From Sympetrum striolatum (Eukaryota > Arthropoda > Insecta > Odonata > Libellulidae): a stretch of DNA of 64,000 nucleotides. Made by a program: the position numbers and the translations under genes. Below the pieces are notes generated by a model. That model had not been told where the DNA came from. It searched no databases and was given only the letters and a program-made list of their open reading frames with translations. The DNA lies in assembly GCA_947579665.1 (NCBI GenBank), contig OX388345.1, forward strand, positions 59,387,454 through 59,451,453, written 5' to 3'. Below, piece by piece: positions 45,081 through 56,736 of this stretch (positions within the stretch are counted from its first letter, which is position 1; each line of letters begins with the position of its first letter).

Positions 45081-48000
45081 CCGCTTTAATGTTTGACTTT
45101 TATTGTTCACTCTTGTCGTACAAAATAATTTGTGAAATACATCGATTGGTTCAATTTTATGTTACCTTTTGCTGGTCTCAGTGTTCTTCAAATGCTTTCG
45201 TCAACAGTGCCCACTTCATTGAAAGTCATTTTAGTTGGCATCGTTTTCTTTTCACCATCTTGTCAAAACTTAATGATTGAATTAATTGAAGAGGATTATT
45301 GAAAAATTTCGGCGACTGTCAAAGAGGTTTTCTCGTTGTTTTTATTTATAATTTTCAGGCTTCGACTTTTTTAACATATATAATATACATATCTGGATAT
45401 CACTTGCATTGGAATGGACTGCAAAACAGGTACTAGAAATATACGAGTTATCATTGGTACAATTTACGTTGTAATTCCATGAAAATATTTATTTGTCAGA
45501 CTTCCGTCTACCTTTATAAAGACTGCTTAACTATAACTATAGTGCTTGCGAAGATGGGATATCTATTGGAAAGTTCCGTATATATATTGTTTCACCACTT
45601 CTATGAGCCATTTCTTAGTACGAATATGAATAACTAAAATAAATGGATGAAATAAATGAAAATGGATAAATAAAACAGAGTAAAACAGTGATTTTGAGCA
45701 AAAAGTTTTTACTTTTGTTTGATACCGACCGAGAAATGGAGTTGATGAGCACCTTCAGGAATGTGTGATTTACAGTTGTTAATTTCGTAATGTTTCTAAT
45801 ATCTTGCTGTTGTCTTCAGCATTAATTCAGATTATCATACTATGGATGGAGTTTATGTTGCTGTTTTATATATATTTAAATATCGTCGAAACTTAAGTTT
45901 ATTATTAAGATTATTAATTGTAACTGTCAGTCTTATTGCTCTAAAATGGGGGACTTATTTTATTTTTGGGTAAATTTTATCACCTTTCCCCTTCTACTTT
46001 GACGATTAACTTGAATTCTGAGGTTCCACCGTCAGAAATGTTGCCACTTATCTTCACTAGGATATTTGGGCTTAAAAACCGCTCCGAAGCACAAGATTAG
46101 CACCGATTCCATCTCGAATGCGCGCCGCGTAGTTTTTTCCTCGGGCTTTTATTCTGTGGTGATCAGTATCACAATCCCTCGAAGGGACGAACTGAAAAAT
46201 GGAACCGTAACAAGGAAATAAATCCGGCTCTAATTCAGATTCCGTTTCATTCGATTTATACCCTTTGGGGATGGTTTTTTAATCCGGTAGGCGATCAAAG
46301 AACCTGAGCACTAAATTTCAGAGCCAATCATTCAGGAAATTGGATCAAATTCATTTCCAACTCGTCAACCGTTCCGGGTTTCGAATTAAAGGAATGGAGT
46401 TGTGCGAAAAAATGGATTGCGCCGCTTTGCGGGGAGTGCTTTTTTGCAATTATTTAGAACGAGGTCGACGTATATATCTGGGGATGATCAATTATGACGA
46501 TTCGGGCTTAATTAAAACTTGGAACGTAAGTGTCGAAGCCACGTGGATTCGATTTGGCTGATTGGTCTCGCATCAGAATTGGTCACAAATTAGAAAAATT
46601 ATGACTTCGCCGGAATCATCGCATCGGAAAAGAGTCGAAACTCATATCATTATCGCGTAAAATTAAAAAAATCACCCAGCTCATATTTTCCACTTCAGAA
46701 TGGAAATTGATAGAAAAATGCACCTTTGATGTTAATGGGGTTGAAAAAGCTCTGAAGTTGCTATATCTCCCGCTTAGGGCACACTTTATGAAAATTCCTA
46801 TCAACTCCTTTGACAGACTTTTAGCATGATCTGTGCAGAAACACTATATTCAAGCAATTCTAGCACCTGATAATTTTGAATAATCGATGATTATGTAAGT
46901 AATTTCAACAGAGAAACAGATGTATAACCAGAGATTTTCTATGCTAGTTGTATCTCTAGGCACGTGAATCTAACATACAGTTCTCCTGGTATATTTTTGC
47001 TACAAATTAAGAGCGAAGAACTTAATCTGCATAAAAGTCTATAATAAGAATGCTTTGAGAAAGCGATTACTATTTACAGAATTGATGTAGTCAACCTTCT
47101 GAATCAGATTCTTATTAAGATAGTCAATCATAATTAATTCTCTTAGTCGTTCAGTTTTTGATGAGGGATACTATATTTTCACGTGTGTTAATTAGTTGGT
47201 TCTGCTAGCAAAATAAATGAATTAAAAATGAAATTTTTCCATAACTAATGCTTCTATTAATTATCTAACTGTTATATATTATCTTGTGTATTTGAATTTT
47301 GATGTTTACTTTGTTATTTTTTATTGCTTTTCGTGTTTTTCATCATGAAAACTATTCTTTCCTACCTAGGTGACAATATTTCTAATTTTATATTCTATAT
47401 TCACACTTTGAAGCATATATTTGCTATTTGCCGGCCACAAGATAAGTGGTTATCGTCATAGAGGTCAATAATGGCTTACATCTTTAGCTAATTAGTTCTT
47501 TTAAAATATAAAGGAGACCGAAGAGGAAGGCGAAACGGTGTCACGTTGCGTCACAACTGCTCGTGACCTTGGCGTTGGAGGTGAATAGGAAGCATGAAGA
47601 ATGCACAAGTTTTGGAGCGAATCTTTTTATCCCCGGCCATTGTAGCTCGTTATAATGGTATTTGCATGCGATGTTTTCTAACCGACGGATTGTTTGTACT
47701 CTCGGGTTGTATGCAGCTTATTCCGGCGCAAATTCTTGTTTATTGACGTTATGCGCCGTTACACTCTTCCGTAGGGGAGAAAAATAATTAAATCGAACTT
47801 TGTTTAACCCTATTCCGGCGTTTTTTCAACGCTGGAATTCTTGTTTTCTCGAAATATAACTCGCGAATTTTAGTTCAATTCTCAAGGAATCACTTGACAC
47901 ACATTCTTCGAGAACTTTTCTCTCTCGAATGTGTATTTATAGCATCCATTATTTTACCTTACGTGTGGATTTGATATTTTTCCGTGTGTCACACTTAGTA

Positions 48001-48499
48001 CTTAATGGATCGTCTCAAGCGAGAACGCTTTTTTTTACACTTACGTGCTACTGTTGACTGGTCCGGAAATGGAGAAAAATGCGGGAAGTTATTAGATACC
48101 TTCGGAATTACTCTGTTTGAATACGAAATGGATTTTTAGGCTCTGAAAGCAGTTTAATAAAAGTTGAAACGAAATACCGAAACTGGATCATCAGTTTTTT
48201 TCCGGTCAAGAGTATTCCGATACTCTTAATTAGCGGATTAATTACTGACTTTTCAGCCTTCTATTCCAATACTCCTAGGTTCTATCTGCAAGGGATAGTT
48301 CTAATTTCTCTTTAAAACGCTTTACGTTTCGGAATTTCCAATCATGACAAAGAATGACACAAAACTGTTCCTCGTGTATTTTTCATTTCGGCCGGGATGA
48401 CATATTACCTCTCAGAAGCTCGCATTTTTGGGAGATTTGTTTACGAATCACGGCATTCATAACTCCCCTTTGTAGGACGCTCGCATTGATTCGTCAATA
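45081..48499. other. Non-coding DNA with GC-richer islands (46040-46620, 47520-47850)
   Basis: 46040-46620 is CpG-rich with a 73-codon plus frame (46340-46561) that I do not recognise. A TTCGAGAACTTTTC word at 47909-47922 resembles a heat-shock element with one mismatch. 45640-45680 has an AAATAAATGGATGAAATAAA simple stretch. The rest is AT-rich. Confidence 0.4.
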
Positions 48500-48780
48500 A
48501 ATTAAAGAAGCCTTTAGTGACACAGTTAGCGAGTCAGGAACTCCGTATCGATCCTGATACAACTCGAGTTATATGTTTTTTTACGCCGCTTTAAGAAAGC
48601 GTTCACGGTTCGGTCTGGTCCTCGTGCCAGTCGGCAGATGGCAGTTGCGTATCGATTTGTTAGTCTCGTGGTCTCGGCGAGGTTCGCGTTGTAGGCGGGA
48701 GGGGGCGCTGCTTGGCGCCACCTGCTCGGCACTGAATCCCTCACATGGCAAAGATGGGAACAATACGTTGGGGATTACGT
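48500..48780. other. GC/CpG-rich island
   Basis: Sharply GC-richer than both flanks. Three overlapping frames on both strands (48526-48839) follow from the lack of A/T-rich stops and do not look like proteins. It holds the paired CTCF-like words described separately. A role as regulatory DNA is inference. Confidence 0.45.
48700..48723. promoter_or_regulatory. Two opposed CTCF-like cores
   Basis: AGGGGGCGCTG on the plus strand (48700-48710) and AGGTGGCGCC on the minus strand (48723-48714) match the conserved core of animal CTCF sites, for which AGGTGGCGC and AGGGGGCGC are typical insect forms. They face each other three bases apart. CAGATGGCAG (48644-48653) is a weaker relative nearby. Short motifs in GC-rich DNA arise by chance, so this is a candidate only. 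Confidence 0.35.
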
Positions 48781-48849
48781 CATACGAGTGTGAGGTCACT
48801 TGTATATTAAAGGGGGGCGGCTTGAGCTACTTGCATTGAAGTATGATAC

Positions 48850-48995
48850 ATTCACATGTGAGGAGTGGATCCATTGGGTTGGGCCCCACATATATATTCA
48901 CATATGAGGGGTGGATTCATTGGGTTGGGCCCCCCTGATGATTTTGCGAAACAAGTATTGGGTTGGGCCCCCCCTGATGATGATTTGCGAAACTA
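48850..48995. repeat. Compound tandem repeat with ATTGGGTTGGGCCCC
   Basis: The word ATTGGGTTGGGCCCC occurs at 48873, 48919 and 48957. The first two lie in a 46-bp duplication (ATTCACATGTGAGGAGTGGA at 48850; ATTCACATATGAGGGGTGGA at 48896). The second and third lie in a 38-bp duplication that adds CTGATGATTTTGCGAAAC. The two periods overlap, so two duplication events used the same GC-rich word. Minus-strand frame 48898-49083 is its by-product. Confidence 0.85.
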
Positions 48996-49000
48996 GTATT

Positions 49001-50874
49001 TGCATAAGGCATGGCAAATAGCTCATGATTAGAACCAATCGCAAAATGTTTCTTGTATAGTTAAGAACTGCTAGTTTTTTCACAATGGCTTTGTAGCATC
49101 TAATTGGATGGAATTAAGTCAGTAACATTATTATTACTTGAAGATGTTATTACTCAAATCCGCCCCTTGTTGCAACTGCCTCAATGTGCTTAGCATTAGA
49201 CATAATTTCTGTATTTAACGAAAACATGTATCCCCTAAGTTTGATGCACGAATTTCCTTCGAAATATGATAACTTGAAGTTATAATGTAATGGAGATGGT
49301 CAAATGAAGTCAATTTAAGAAGGAGGGGGGAAATTTTATCCCATATTATATTTTGTTCTCAGTGGACAACATTAACCCCTAAAATAACGTAGTATGGATG
49401 AAAGCGCATATAAAATCCTTAAGTAATTAATTAAGATCACAGGATCAGTTTTGCACTGGTCAATATGTTACAAATTAAAAGATGAAAAAGGAAATAGTAG
49501 ATGGTTTCTATCGATTAAAATACTTTTACTATCATTCTGCTCTTTACTCTGCGAGGTATTAAGATTACAGAAATAGGATTGAATGAGAAATAAAGACAGA
49601 AATTCATTCCATGCAGCAAATCACCGGTACTGAGTAGAGATGTATCAGACACCTACGAAAAGTACAGCAATGAATCAGAAAATTGAAGCACAGAAAATCA
49701 TGCAAATTACAACGCTTGTCTCACTATAAAATAAATGTCTGAAATAATTCTTCCTTTGTTATGACAGAAATATAAGCTCTTTTAGAAGCTATATCTTAAT
49801 TTTGTGATCGAAATGTTTTGTGAGGTAATTGGGGATATATTTAGATAACGAGAAGAAATTTTGAGCCAATATGGGTGTCCTTTGAATAGTACGATAAAAG
49901 TTTTACATGACGAAAGGTTTTAATATTATCGAAAGAAAGTGTGATGATGAGTTATCAACTGGCATTGTGAATTGTAAAATGCTCCTAAAAATTTAAGTCT
50001 CTTTTCATCAGCTTTCTTTATATCTTTCGATTAAACATGTTTCACTAACCCTCCGCTTATAACTAGTTTATCACCTCGTTTTCAGTTGTTTTTACACCTT
50101 ACAAAGATGTATTTATCATGAATAGTGGAAGAAAATCTCCTCACATTATTCCAATTTTTTTATTATAAAAAATATTATAACTAACTAACTCTTTAGTAAT
50201 TCACTGACAATGAGTACAAAAAATCGGTAAGATTGATGTAATTTTCATAGGCAGAAGTACTCGATAATTAAAATAATATAAATTCGTGTGGTAATATGCA
50301 GAATTTAAATAATTCAATAGCTTAGTTGATTTTTAAAGAGTTCGTAGTGATTTTCTCTGCTATACCTAATTTGTCGGTGACGGGTGTTAAATAAAGGCTT
50401 CGTCCGTATTCTGAATGATATTGGTTTCTTAGATGAATTTCAAAATTTTCAGAAATCGGTTTATTGAAATATATCTGTCTCTTTCTTCCCTCTTTCAGCC
50501 ACAAAAACAATGTTCATCAATTTCAACTGTTTTATATTTGCTACATAAAGTATGGATTAGCTAGGAATAACATAAGTAGCTTGTGAACCATTTAGAAGGA
50601 TAGGAATATATTTATTCATCCTTTAAAAAATTAAAATTCCGATGTAAAATCGTTTTTGGGTGCCTTTTCCCGTGTCGTCGATGCTTTTGCAATTTTTAAG
50701 GTTACTGCAGCGAACAATATGTCTTTTCATGTCGTCTTCTTTGGGCCTTCTCTTCCGAAGTCTTGATCCTGAAAATGGAGACAGGAGTCGAATAATCTGT
50801 GCTCATCGCACCTTCGACCTGCTCGATAAGGCGAAAACAATTTGTCACATAAGCACCGGATCCTTTCCAATGCA
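49001..50874. other. AT-rich non-coding DNA, nothing recognised
   Basis: Short frames at 50322-50510 (minus) and 50660-50878 (plus) have no known motif. Confidence 0.45.
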
Positions 50875-50900
50875 ATAATAATTTCCATGGAAATTATTAT
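50875..50900. repeat. 26-bp perfect palindrome
   Basis: The half-site ATAATAATTTCCA is followed at once by its exact complement TGGAAATTATTAT, centred on CCATGG, with no spacer. It lies at the edge between a GC-richer and an AT-rich stretch. It could be a dimeric factor site or a chance AT-rich palindrome. Confidence 0.75.
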
Positions 50901-52108
50901 ACCATGGGTAAAAAGAGTCATTTCGTGTTTAATTGATTACTTTGTTACGACCGATTTAAAATAACAATTATGTGCTTGTATTGTCTTGAATATTTTTATC
51001 TTTGGTGAGACTGTTTGATTGGCTGATATCTTCATGTTCTTAGGAATGTGATGGCGCGCGCGGGACTTCCGCTGTGAGTTCAGCTCACCACTCTTTCATT
51101 GCGATGAAAAGGTCGTGGCGTGACATTTCATTGAAAAACTTTTCTTCACGGACATGATTAAAGGAGATATGGCAAGAAGGGTTAGAAGAACTATCTGAAT
51201 TAAGATAATGAGCTTTTTATTTTTATTGCAACATTTTTTATAATATCCATAAACTATTAATATCTTTCTAAAGTTTACTTTTGGACTAAAAATTAATATC
51301 TTTGCTGAAGATGATTTGCCATAAAGCACAACATTTCATGTAATTAATTCAAGAATAATATAAGAAAGGTAATGACAGTGACAAACGTGTTGTTAGAAGC
51401 GTTTCTGTCATTGGAGTTTTCATTAAAATCTTTGTTTGTTTTTATTTATTAATTTTTAAATCGTTAGCTAACACCTTAAAGACGTAGTCGGCAAGTTGTA
51501 CCGAGCCTACCGTTATCAGATTCGAGCGCACTTCGAGTATTATTACTCCCAAATATTTCTTTCCTTCCTTCATATTCTCAGAATGATCTAATTCGTTTTC
51601 TCTTTTTCAGCGGCCTATAGTGAAATTCTTCGAATTGGGAGCTAAACCGCTATCAAGGTCCAGGGGAAATTGTATTCAGCATACGCTTTGGTAAGTAGCC
51701 AAATTTTTCAATTTCATTCATTATTTTTGCCTTCGAATCGAAGGTTGTGGAGGTTTACGAGGTTTCGTATATACGAAAGGAAAATGGTTGGTGTCGTTCG
51801 GGATCTCGATATAGATATTGAACGTCATACGAGTCATACTCGTATAATAGATATGGTTGCGAGATTTCCTTGAAGGTCTACACCATTGCTGCTGTAACAA
51901 TCTGAGTACGGACCTTACTGTCGTCACACCTAACGCGGACCTGGGTCTCTGAAGATCAAGACTTTTGAAATCGATTTCTAATTGCGATATTTACTTTTCA
52001 AGGAAGAAATAATTGATTATTGAATAAGAATAGTAATTTATAAAAAAACTTGTGTCTCGAAATGCAAAATAATTCCTGCCACAAACAAAAATTATATTCC
52101 AATAAGAT
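50901..52108. other. Non-coding DNA, nothing recognised
   Basis: The frames at 51096-51329, 51670-51873 and 51721-51927 overlap on both strands or have no motif. Confidence 0.45.
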
Positions 52109-52200
52109 TACCGGCCGTGGTGGCCGAATGGTTAGTGTGCTCGCACGTTATCGCTCCAACTCCACGGTCGGATTTTTCTGGCTAGGGAATGGTTGTAATT
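52109..52200 (+). mobile_element. Degenerate tRNA-derived SINE head
   Basis: TGGCCGAATGG (52121-52131) fits the A-box consensus exactly. GGTCGGATTTT (52166-52176) is a decayed B box about 35 bp on, followed by TCTGGCTAGGGAATGGTTGT. No cloverleaf can be drawn. The GTCGGaTTTTT word is shared with the relic at 10080-10095. A TTA microsatellite at 52246 may belong to its 3' part. Confidence 0.55.
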
Positions 52201-52245
52201 ATTAAAATGGATGTAATTGGGATATTCCTGTTTCCATTAGAGAAG

Positions 52246-52284
52246 TTATTATTATTATTATTATTATTATTATTTATTATTATT
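52246..52284. repeat. (TTA)n microsatellite
   Basis: About thirteen TTA/ATT units with one interruption (ATTTATT near 52272). Confidence 0.9.
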
Positions 52285-55200
52285 CAGAAGGAAAACAGCG
52301 ATGTGAACATCACCAGAGACGCAATGAGAAATCTGAAAATCGAGGCGTACATACTTGAATTACAGATGAAAGTTACAGTACATTGAGTACTGAGCCAAGT
52401 CTCCGAAGACCGTCAGTGCTATATAGTCCGGTGATTCCAATAATTTTAATTCAGGTAAACGTTTGCAGTCGTTCTTTAATTCAAAATGATTTTATACATA
52501 AAGATAGAAATACGTGAAGTTTCAATTACCGAAAAAAATAGAACTGTTAAAAAAATGTATTTCCTTGGTCTGCGGAGACCCTAGATCTGTACTCAGAAAT
52601 CTGACTACTGGAAGTCATGTTTAGAACTTGCATATTTTAAAATAATTTCTATCAAAATTAAATATGCCTTTAAACTTAGTAGTGAATAATTCAGATTGTC
52701 AGGTAGTGCATTTTTAACTGAGAAATATGCATTCGAAATCCCCTTAGAATAATTAGAATATCAGATATCCGAAGCGGAGATGGAGCTCATATTTTTTTTA
52801 AAAGAGTGATTTATTTTGCTCTGCTTTTTTCCGCCACGCCTACATATGTACACCTATCCTATTATTATGTCCTATGATGCTCACAATATCTCAATAGTCG
52901 TTACGATTTTCTAGTTTTTGCGCGATTAAAATGATCGAATAATCAGTAAAGCTAAATTTATCGCCGAATCCGGCCCGCCCATCGCATCGGACGGGGCTGC
53001 AAATAACTACTGCAGTCGCGCAAAAAACGTGACCGGTTCATTAATTCCTTACGTTTAATGCTATGCCGTGACCGTAACACGCGCGTCATTCCCGTGACAT
53101 TTGTGCAGCGAGATTTAGAGTATTGAATTCGGGGCGAAGTTTGGAACAAGATCTGTCACCATTTGTTTGCACATAAACGATGGCTCTCTATCCGATGCAT
53201 ATTTTGAGTACGTCACAGATAAATCCGTAAATAGCGGATGAACGTGGCGCCCCGACGTGGGACGATAGAGATTTCAATCCTTTTAAACAAAGAGGAGGCC
53301 GAATCAGAAATGTTGGGATTCTAACGGGATTATATCGATTCGTCCCGAGGGGCCTGTCATGGTTTCCGCAATCTAAAGATTGGAAAATGATACGATCTGT
53401 AATTTAAAATATTTTAGTGAGTTAATTCTCTAAAAGTTTTCGAACGGGAAAGAGAATAAAAAGATTTTGAATTAAAACCACATCTTTCGTTGTTGTTATC
53501 GGTAAAGCTGTTTCCAATTTTTAATATCCTTCTTTGCAGTTAATATAGTTTCTTCAACTCTTCCTCAAAAGATGTGATTATGATTTTGATCTCTTTCAAG
53601 TGAAAGTACAAATTTTCTATTTTGCAATGAATATAGTTGATCATAAATTTTATTTAAATTTTTAATCAATAAATTTTAATATGATTTTGAAATGGCGTGA
53701 TAATAAAAGTTTTTCGGAGTCTTTCCAATTGTTCTTATTTCGAAAAGGAAATTATTATTTTTTAATTCAATCCATTCGTCCTTCACTTGTTTAAAATTCG
53801 TCTTAAACGCAATAGAGAAATTAAACTTAATTTTATTTCACAGATACTATATATGTATTATTAATATTTGTTATAGGTGGAATAAAGTAAAGTTTGATTT
53901 ATATACGTGTTTAGGAAGTCAATTAGTATTTAATTTCAGCTCGTTCGAAAATCCAATTGTAGCAATCTTTCCTTTATGATGTATAATTTTTAAATTTAAT
54001 TAGAAAAATTATAATTGTCTTTGCGGTATATTTATCCTTATGTTCTAAGAATTAGTACTCATAAACATTTTTGAATGCTTTATAAAATATAAAGCCTTAA
54101 TTCATAGGTTCAAGGCATGGATTCTTACATCCAGAATTGTGCAGCTATTACAATTATGTTGAAATTGAATTTGTTTCCTATTCCATTTAGATTATTCCAA
54201 AGTAAATATTCATAACCCCCGTCAACGTGCTCAAAGAAAGAAGTAGCAATTACAGCTCATCTTCCCGTAAAATTTAATCCACTTCATCAAAGAAAGGCTT
54301 TCTTTTTAATGCCGCTTTACTAGAATAAGTCCGCTTAGAGTAATTCTAGCGTTACAACCTCTGAGAGGTATAAGGAATGTACTCTTGACTTAGTGGTACA
54401 TTTAAAGTCACCGATTATTTTATTAGTTAAATTTTTAATTAGTTTCGGAACTCAGAAATACATTAGCGCGACTGAGAAAGTAGGAAGAGGAGGAAAGTTT
54501 TAATGAATTTGCCAGAGAAAATGGCTACCGAATTATATTGGACTTAAACTTCAGTGTGCGGGAGAAGACGAAATATCCTTAAAGATTAATCTCCTTCCAT
54601 TTTCATATTAATGAAGGTAGAGAGATGTGAAAATATTTGAGTAAAGATGATCCAAAAATAGCGTACAATAATTAAATAAATAGGAAATGATAATTTTTTA
54701 TGGGGACTGAGTGATCAGCATTATTAATGCAGTCTTTGATAAGGTAAAGGAAAACTTCTCTTCGTTTTGAATATAAATTTTGGTTACAAATGGAGTTCTT
54801 CCCGGTTTGATGAAATACGTGTCAAATAGAAATATTAACATGAATTTATTTTTTAATAAATTAATATTTTAGCTTTTTAAATTTCGTTGCTCTACAATTA
54901 TAAATCTGGCCAGTAAAGTCATGGCTTTCTCAGAATACCTATTCTCCCTCTATTTTACTTTCTCAAGTTATTAAAGGAAAGCATCTCATTCTGCAAGGTT
55001 TATTATCTATGCGGGTTGTAATAAATAGATTAATTTATGTATTTATTATATTACTTGAGAGTGATTTAGGAAACTACTAAGTAATGCACGACCATAATTT
55101 TCTAGTCAATTTAAAAGATATCGTAAGATTTCTGTTTCATCCAAGATAATGGAATTATAAACTTTATTTTATAGGTCTCTTTGTGGTGAAAAGCAATACC

Positions 55201-56216
55201 GAAAAAAGAATGTATGTTTACTTGCATATAATAATTATTAATGATATAACATTTATTATAGTTTTTATAGGACTTTGCTACTCGAAATTCATTTTATAAC
55301 AGAGGAAAAGGTTTTTTTTGAAAGTTGCATATATGCAAACTCGTATAAGGTATTTATTTATATGTTAGATATTTATATCTATTTAAAATAGATAACTCAT
55401 TAATTTGTTTTCTTATTTCAACGTAATAGCTTTTCTTTTATTCTTGTAGGTATATGTAGTATCTTATATACTACGTCATGACGACGTTATTTCAGTTGAT
55501 CTTCTGAAATTATCCCTTACTTTGTTATGTGCAGATTTTAAGAGGGCTATCAAGATTTGACCAAAAGAACTCATAAATAATTCATTTATACATAATTCAT
55601 TCGTCTGATTTAAAACGACATTCATGTTTCACTTAAGCTATTGCATATTCGATGAGCCATAAAATCCATCATGAGGATGGAACGAGCTGTATGAAAGAGA
55701 AGTTGAATCCCGAGAAATTCTTCGCTGGAAAAATTTATCTGTTAAAATGTATACAAGGCGAAATATATTTAACCTTTTATATCCGGAAGGAAAAGTTAAA
55801 TATTCTTCTCGGCAGATATACTCCTCCAACTTCCAAAAAAGCGTAGTCCCGTATTACTCTACCTTTTTCCTCCTTTGTCTCTCCCCCAGCTCGCTTGATC
55901 CCTTCCACATATCTCCGCTAAAGTTTTCCATTCAATAAAACCTGGCCATACCTCCTCCTTACACTCAAACCCTCACGTACATGTTCCATGGAGAGTCTCT
56001 TTCCCTCAATTTAATTCCCTTCCTTCCTCTCTTTATCTGGCTTTAAACCCCCTCCGGCTACCCTCCTCCATCTTTCCTCCCACACTATTTCAAAGGACGC
56101 TCCTTACCACGTCTCTAATTCACCCACTCAATTCTCCACCTCATTTCTAACTGTACTCTCTACTTTTTTCCCATCTACTCCAGTATCCTTCCTCTTTTAT
56201 CATCTCTTTGTACCCA
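52285..56216. other. Non-coding DNA: CpG-rich island (52930-53350), AT-rich core, pyrimidine-rich tract from 55840
   Basis: 52930-53350 is CpG-rich with ATTA-type words and no coding-like frame. 53400-55630 is very AT-rich and shows nothing structured except GTAGTAT..ATACTAC near 55456-55474. 55840-56216 is strongly C/T-rich on the plus strand. Confidence 0.4.
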
Positions 56217-56376
56217 ATTCATCCAATCCTCTTTCGTTTCACTCTTCTTCGCCTACCGTTTTCGGAATTACTCGCACATTTTGGCCTATTTCTCCTATTC
56301 ATCCAATCCTGTTTAGTTTCACTTTCTTCACCTACCCTTTTCGGAATCATTCAAAAATTTAGGTCAATTTCACCTC
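56217..56376. repeat. 80-bp tandem duplication in a pyrimidine-rich tract
   Basis: ATTCATCCAATCCT starts at 56217 and again at 56297. Within each unit GTTTCACT, TTCTTC, CCTAC and TTTTCGGAAT follow at the same spacing, with about a dozen differences by eye. It is an old local duplication that may be part of a longer expansion of this C/T-rich DNA. Confidence 0.8.
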
Positions 56377-56585
56377 TATTACTATCTCTAATTATTATTT
56401 CAAGTTTCTGTTTGAAATTTTCATTCTTTTAATGTCGTGTTTTCAATAAGTACGCTCAGAAATGTATATGCTACGCATTATAATTGCAAAGAATCATAAA
56501 CAGCTGTTTGGCCCCCTAAATAGCACAAAATACTCCAGGATTTACTAGGTTCTACCTTTACTTTACTATAATTTCTCCTAAATTT
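56377..56585. other. AT-rich non-coding DNA
   Basis: Nothing recognised. Confidence 0.5.
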
Positions 56586-56736
56586 GGTATTCTTTAATGT
56601 TGAAATAAAAAAAAACGCTTTGTAATAATTCCACGGAATATATTTGATGAACACTACCGGTTTCAACTGATGAATAGTCATCATCAGCTTTTGAATTCTT
56701 ACAAAGTGTTTTTTATTGCAACCTTAAAGGAATTCC
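56586..56736. mobile_element. Fold-back element with CTACCGGTTTCAAC core
   Basis: The left arm (GGTATTCTTTAATGTTG, AAATAAA, CGCTTTGTAA, 56586-56625) pairs with the right arm (TTACAAAGTG, TTTTTTATT, GCAACCTTAAAGGAATTCC, 56699-56736), interrupted by small indels. The interior has CTACCGGTTTCAACTGATGA (56654-56673) and GTCATCATCAGC, the same core-then-CATC order as the other members. Confidence 0.7.

Noticed and set aside
47905..47925. Heat-shock-element-like TTCGAGAACTTTTC
   Set aside because: One mismatch in the third unit, no promoter or gene nearby; expected by chance at this length.
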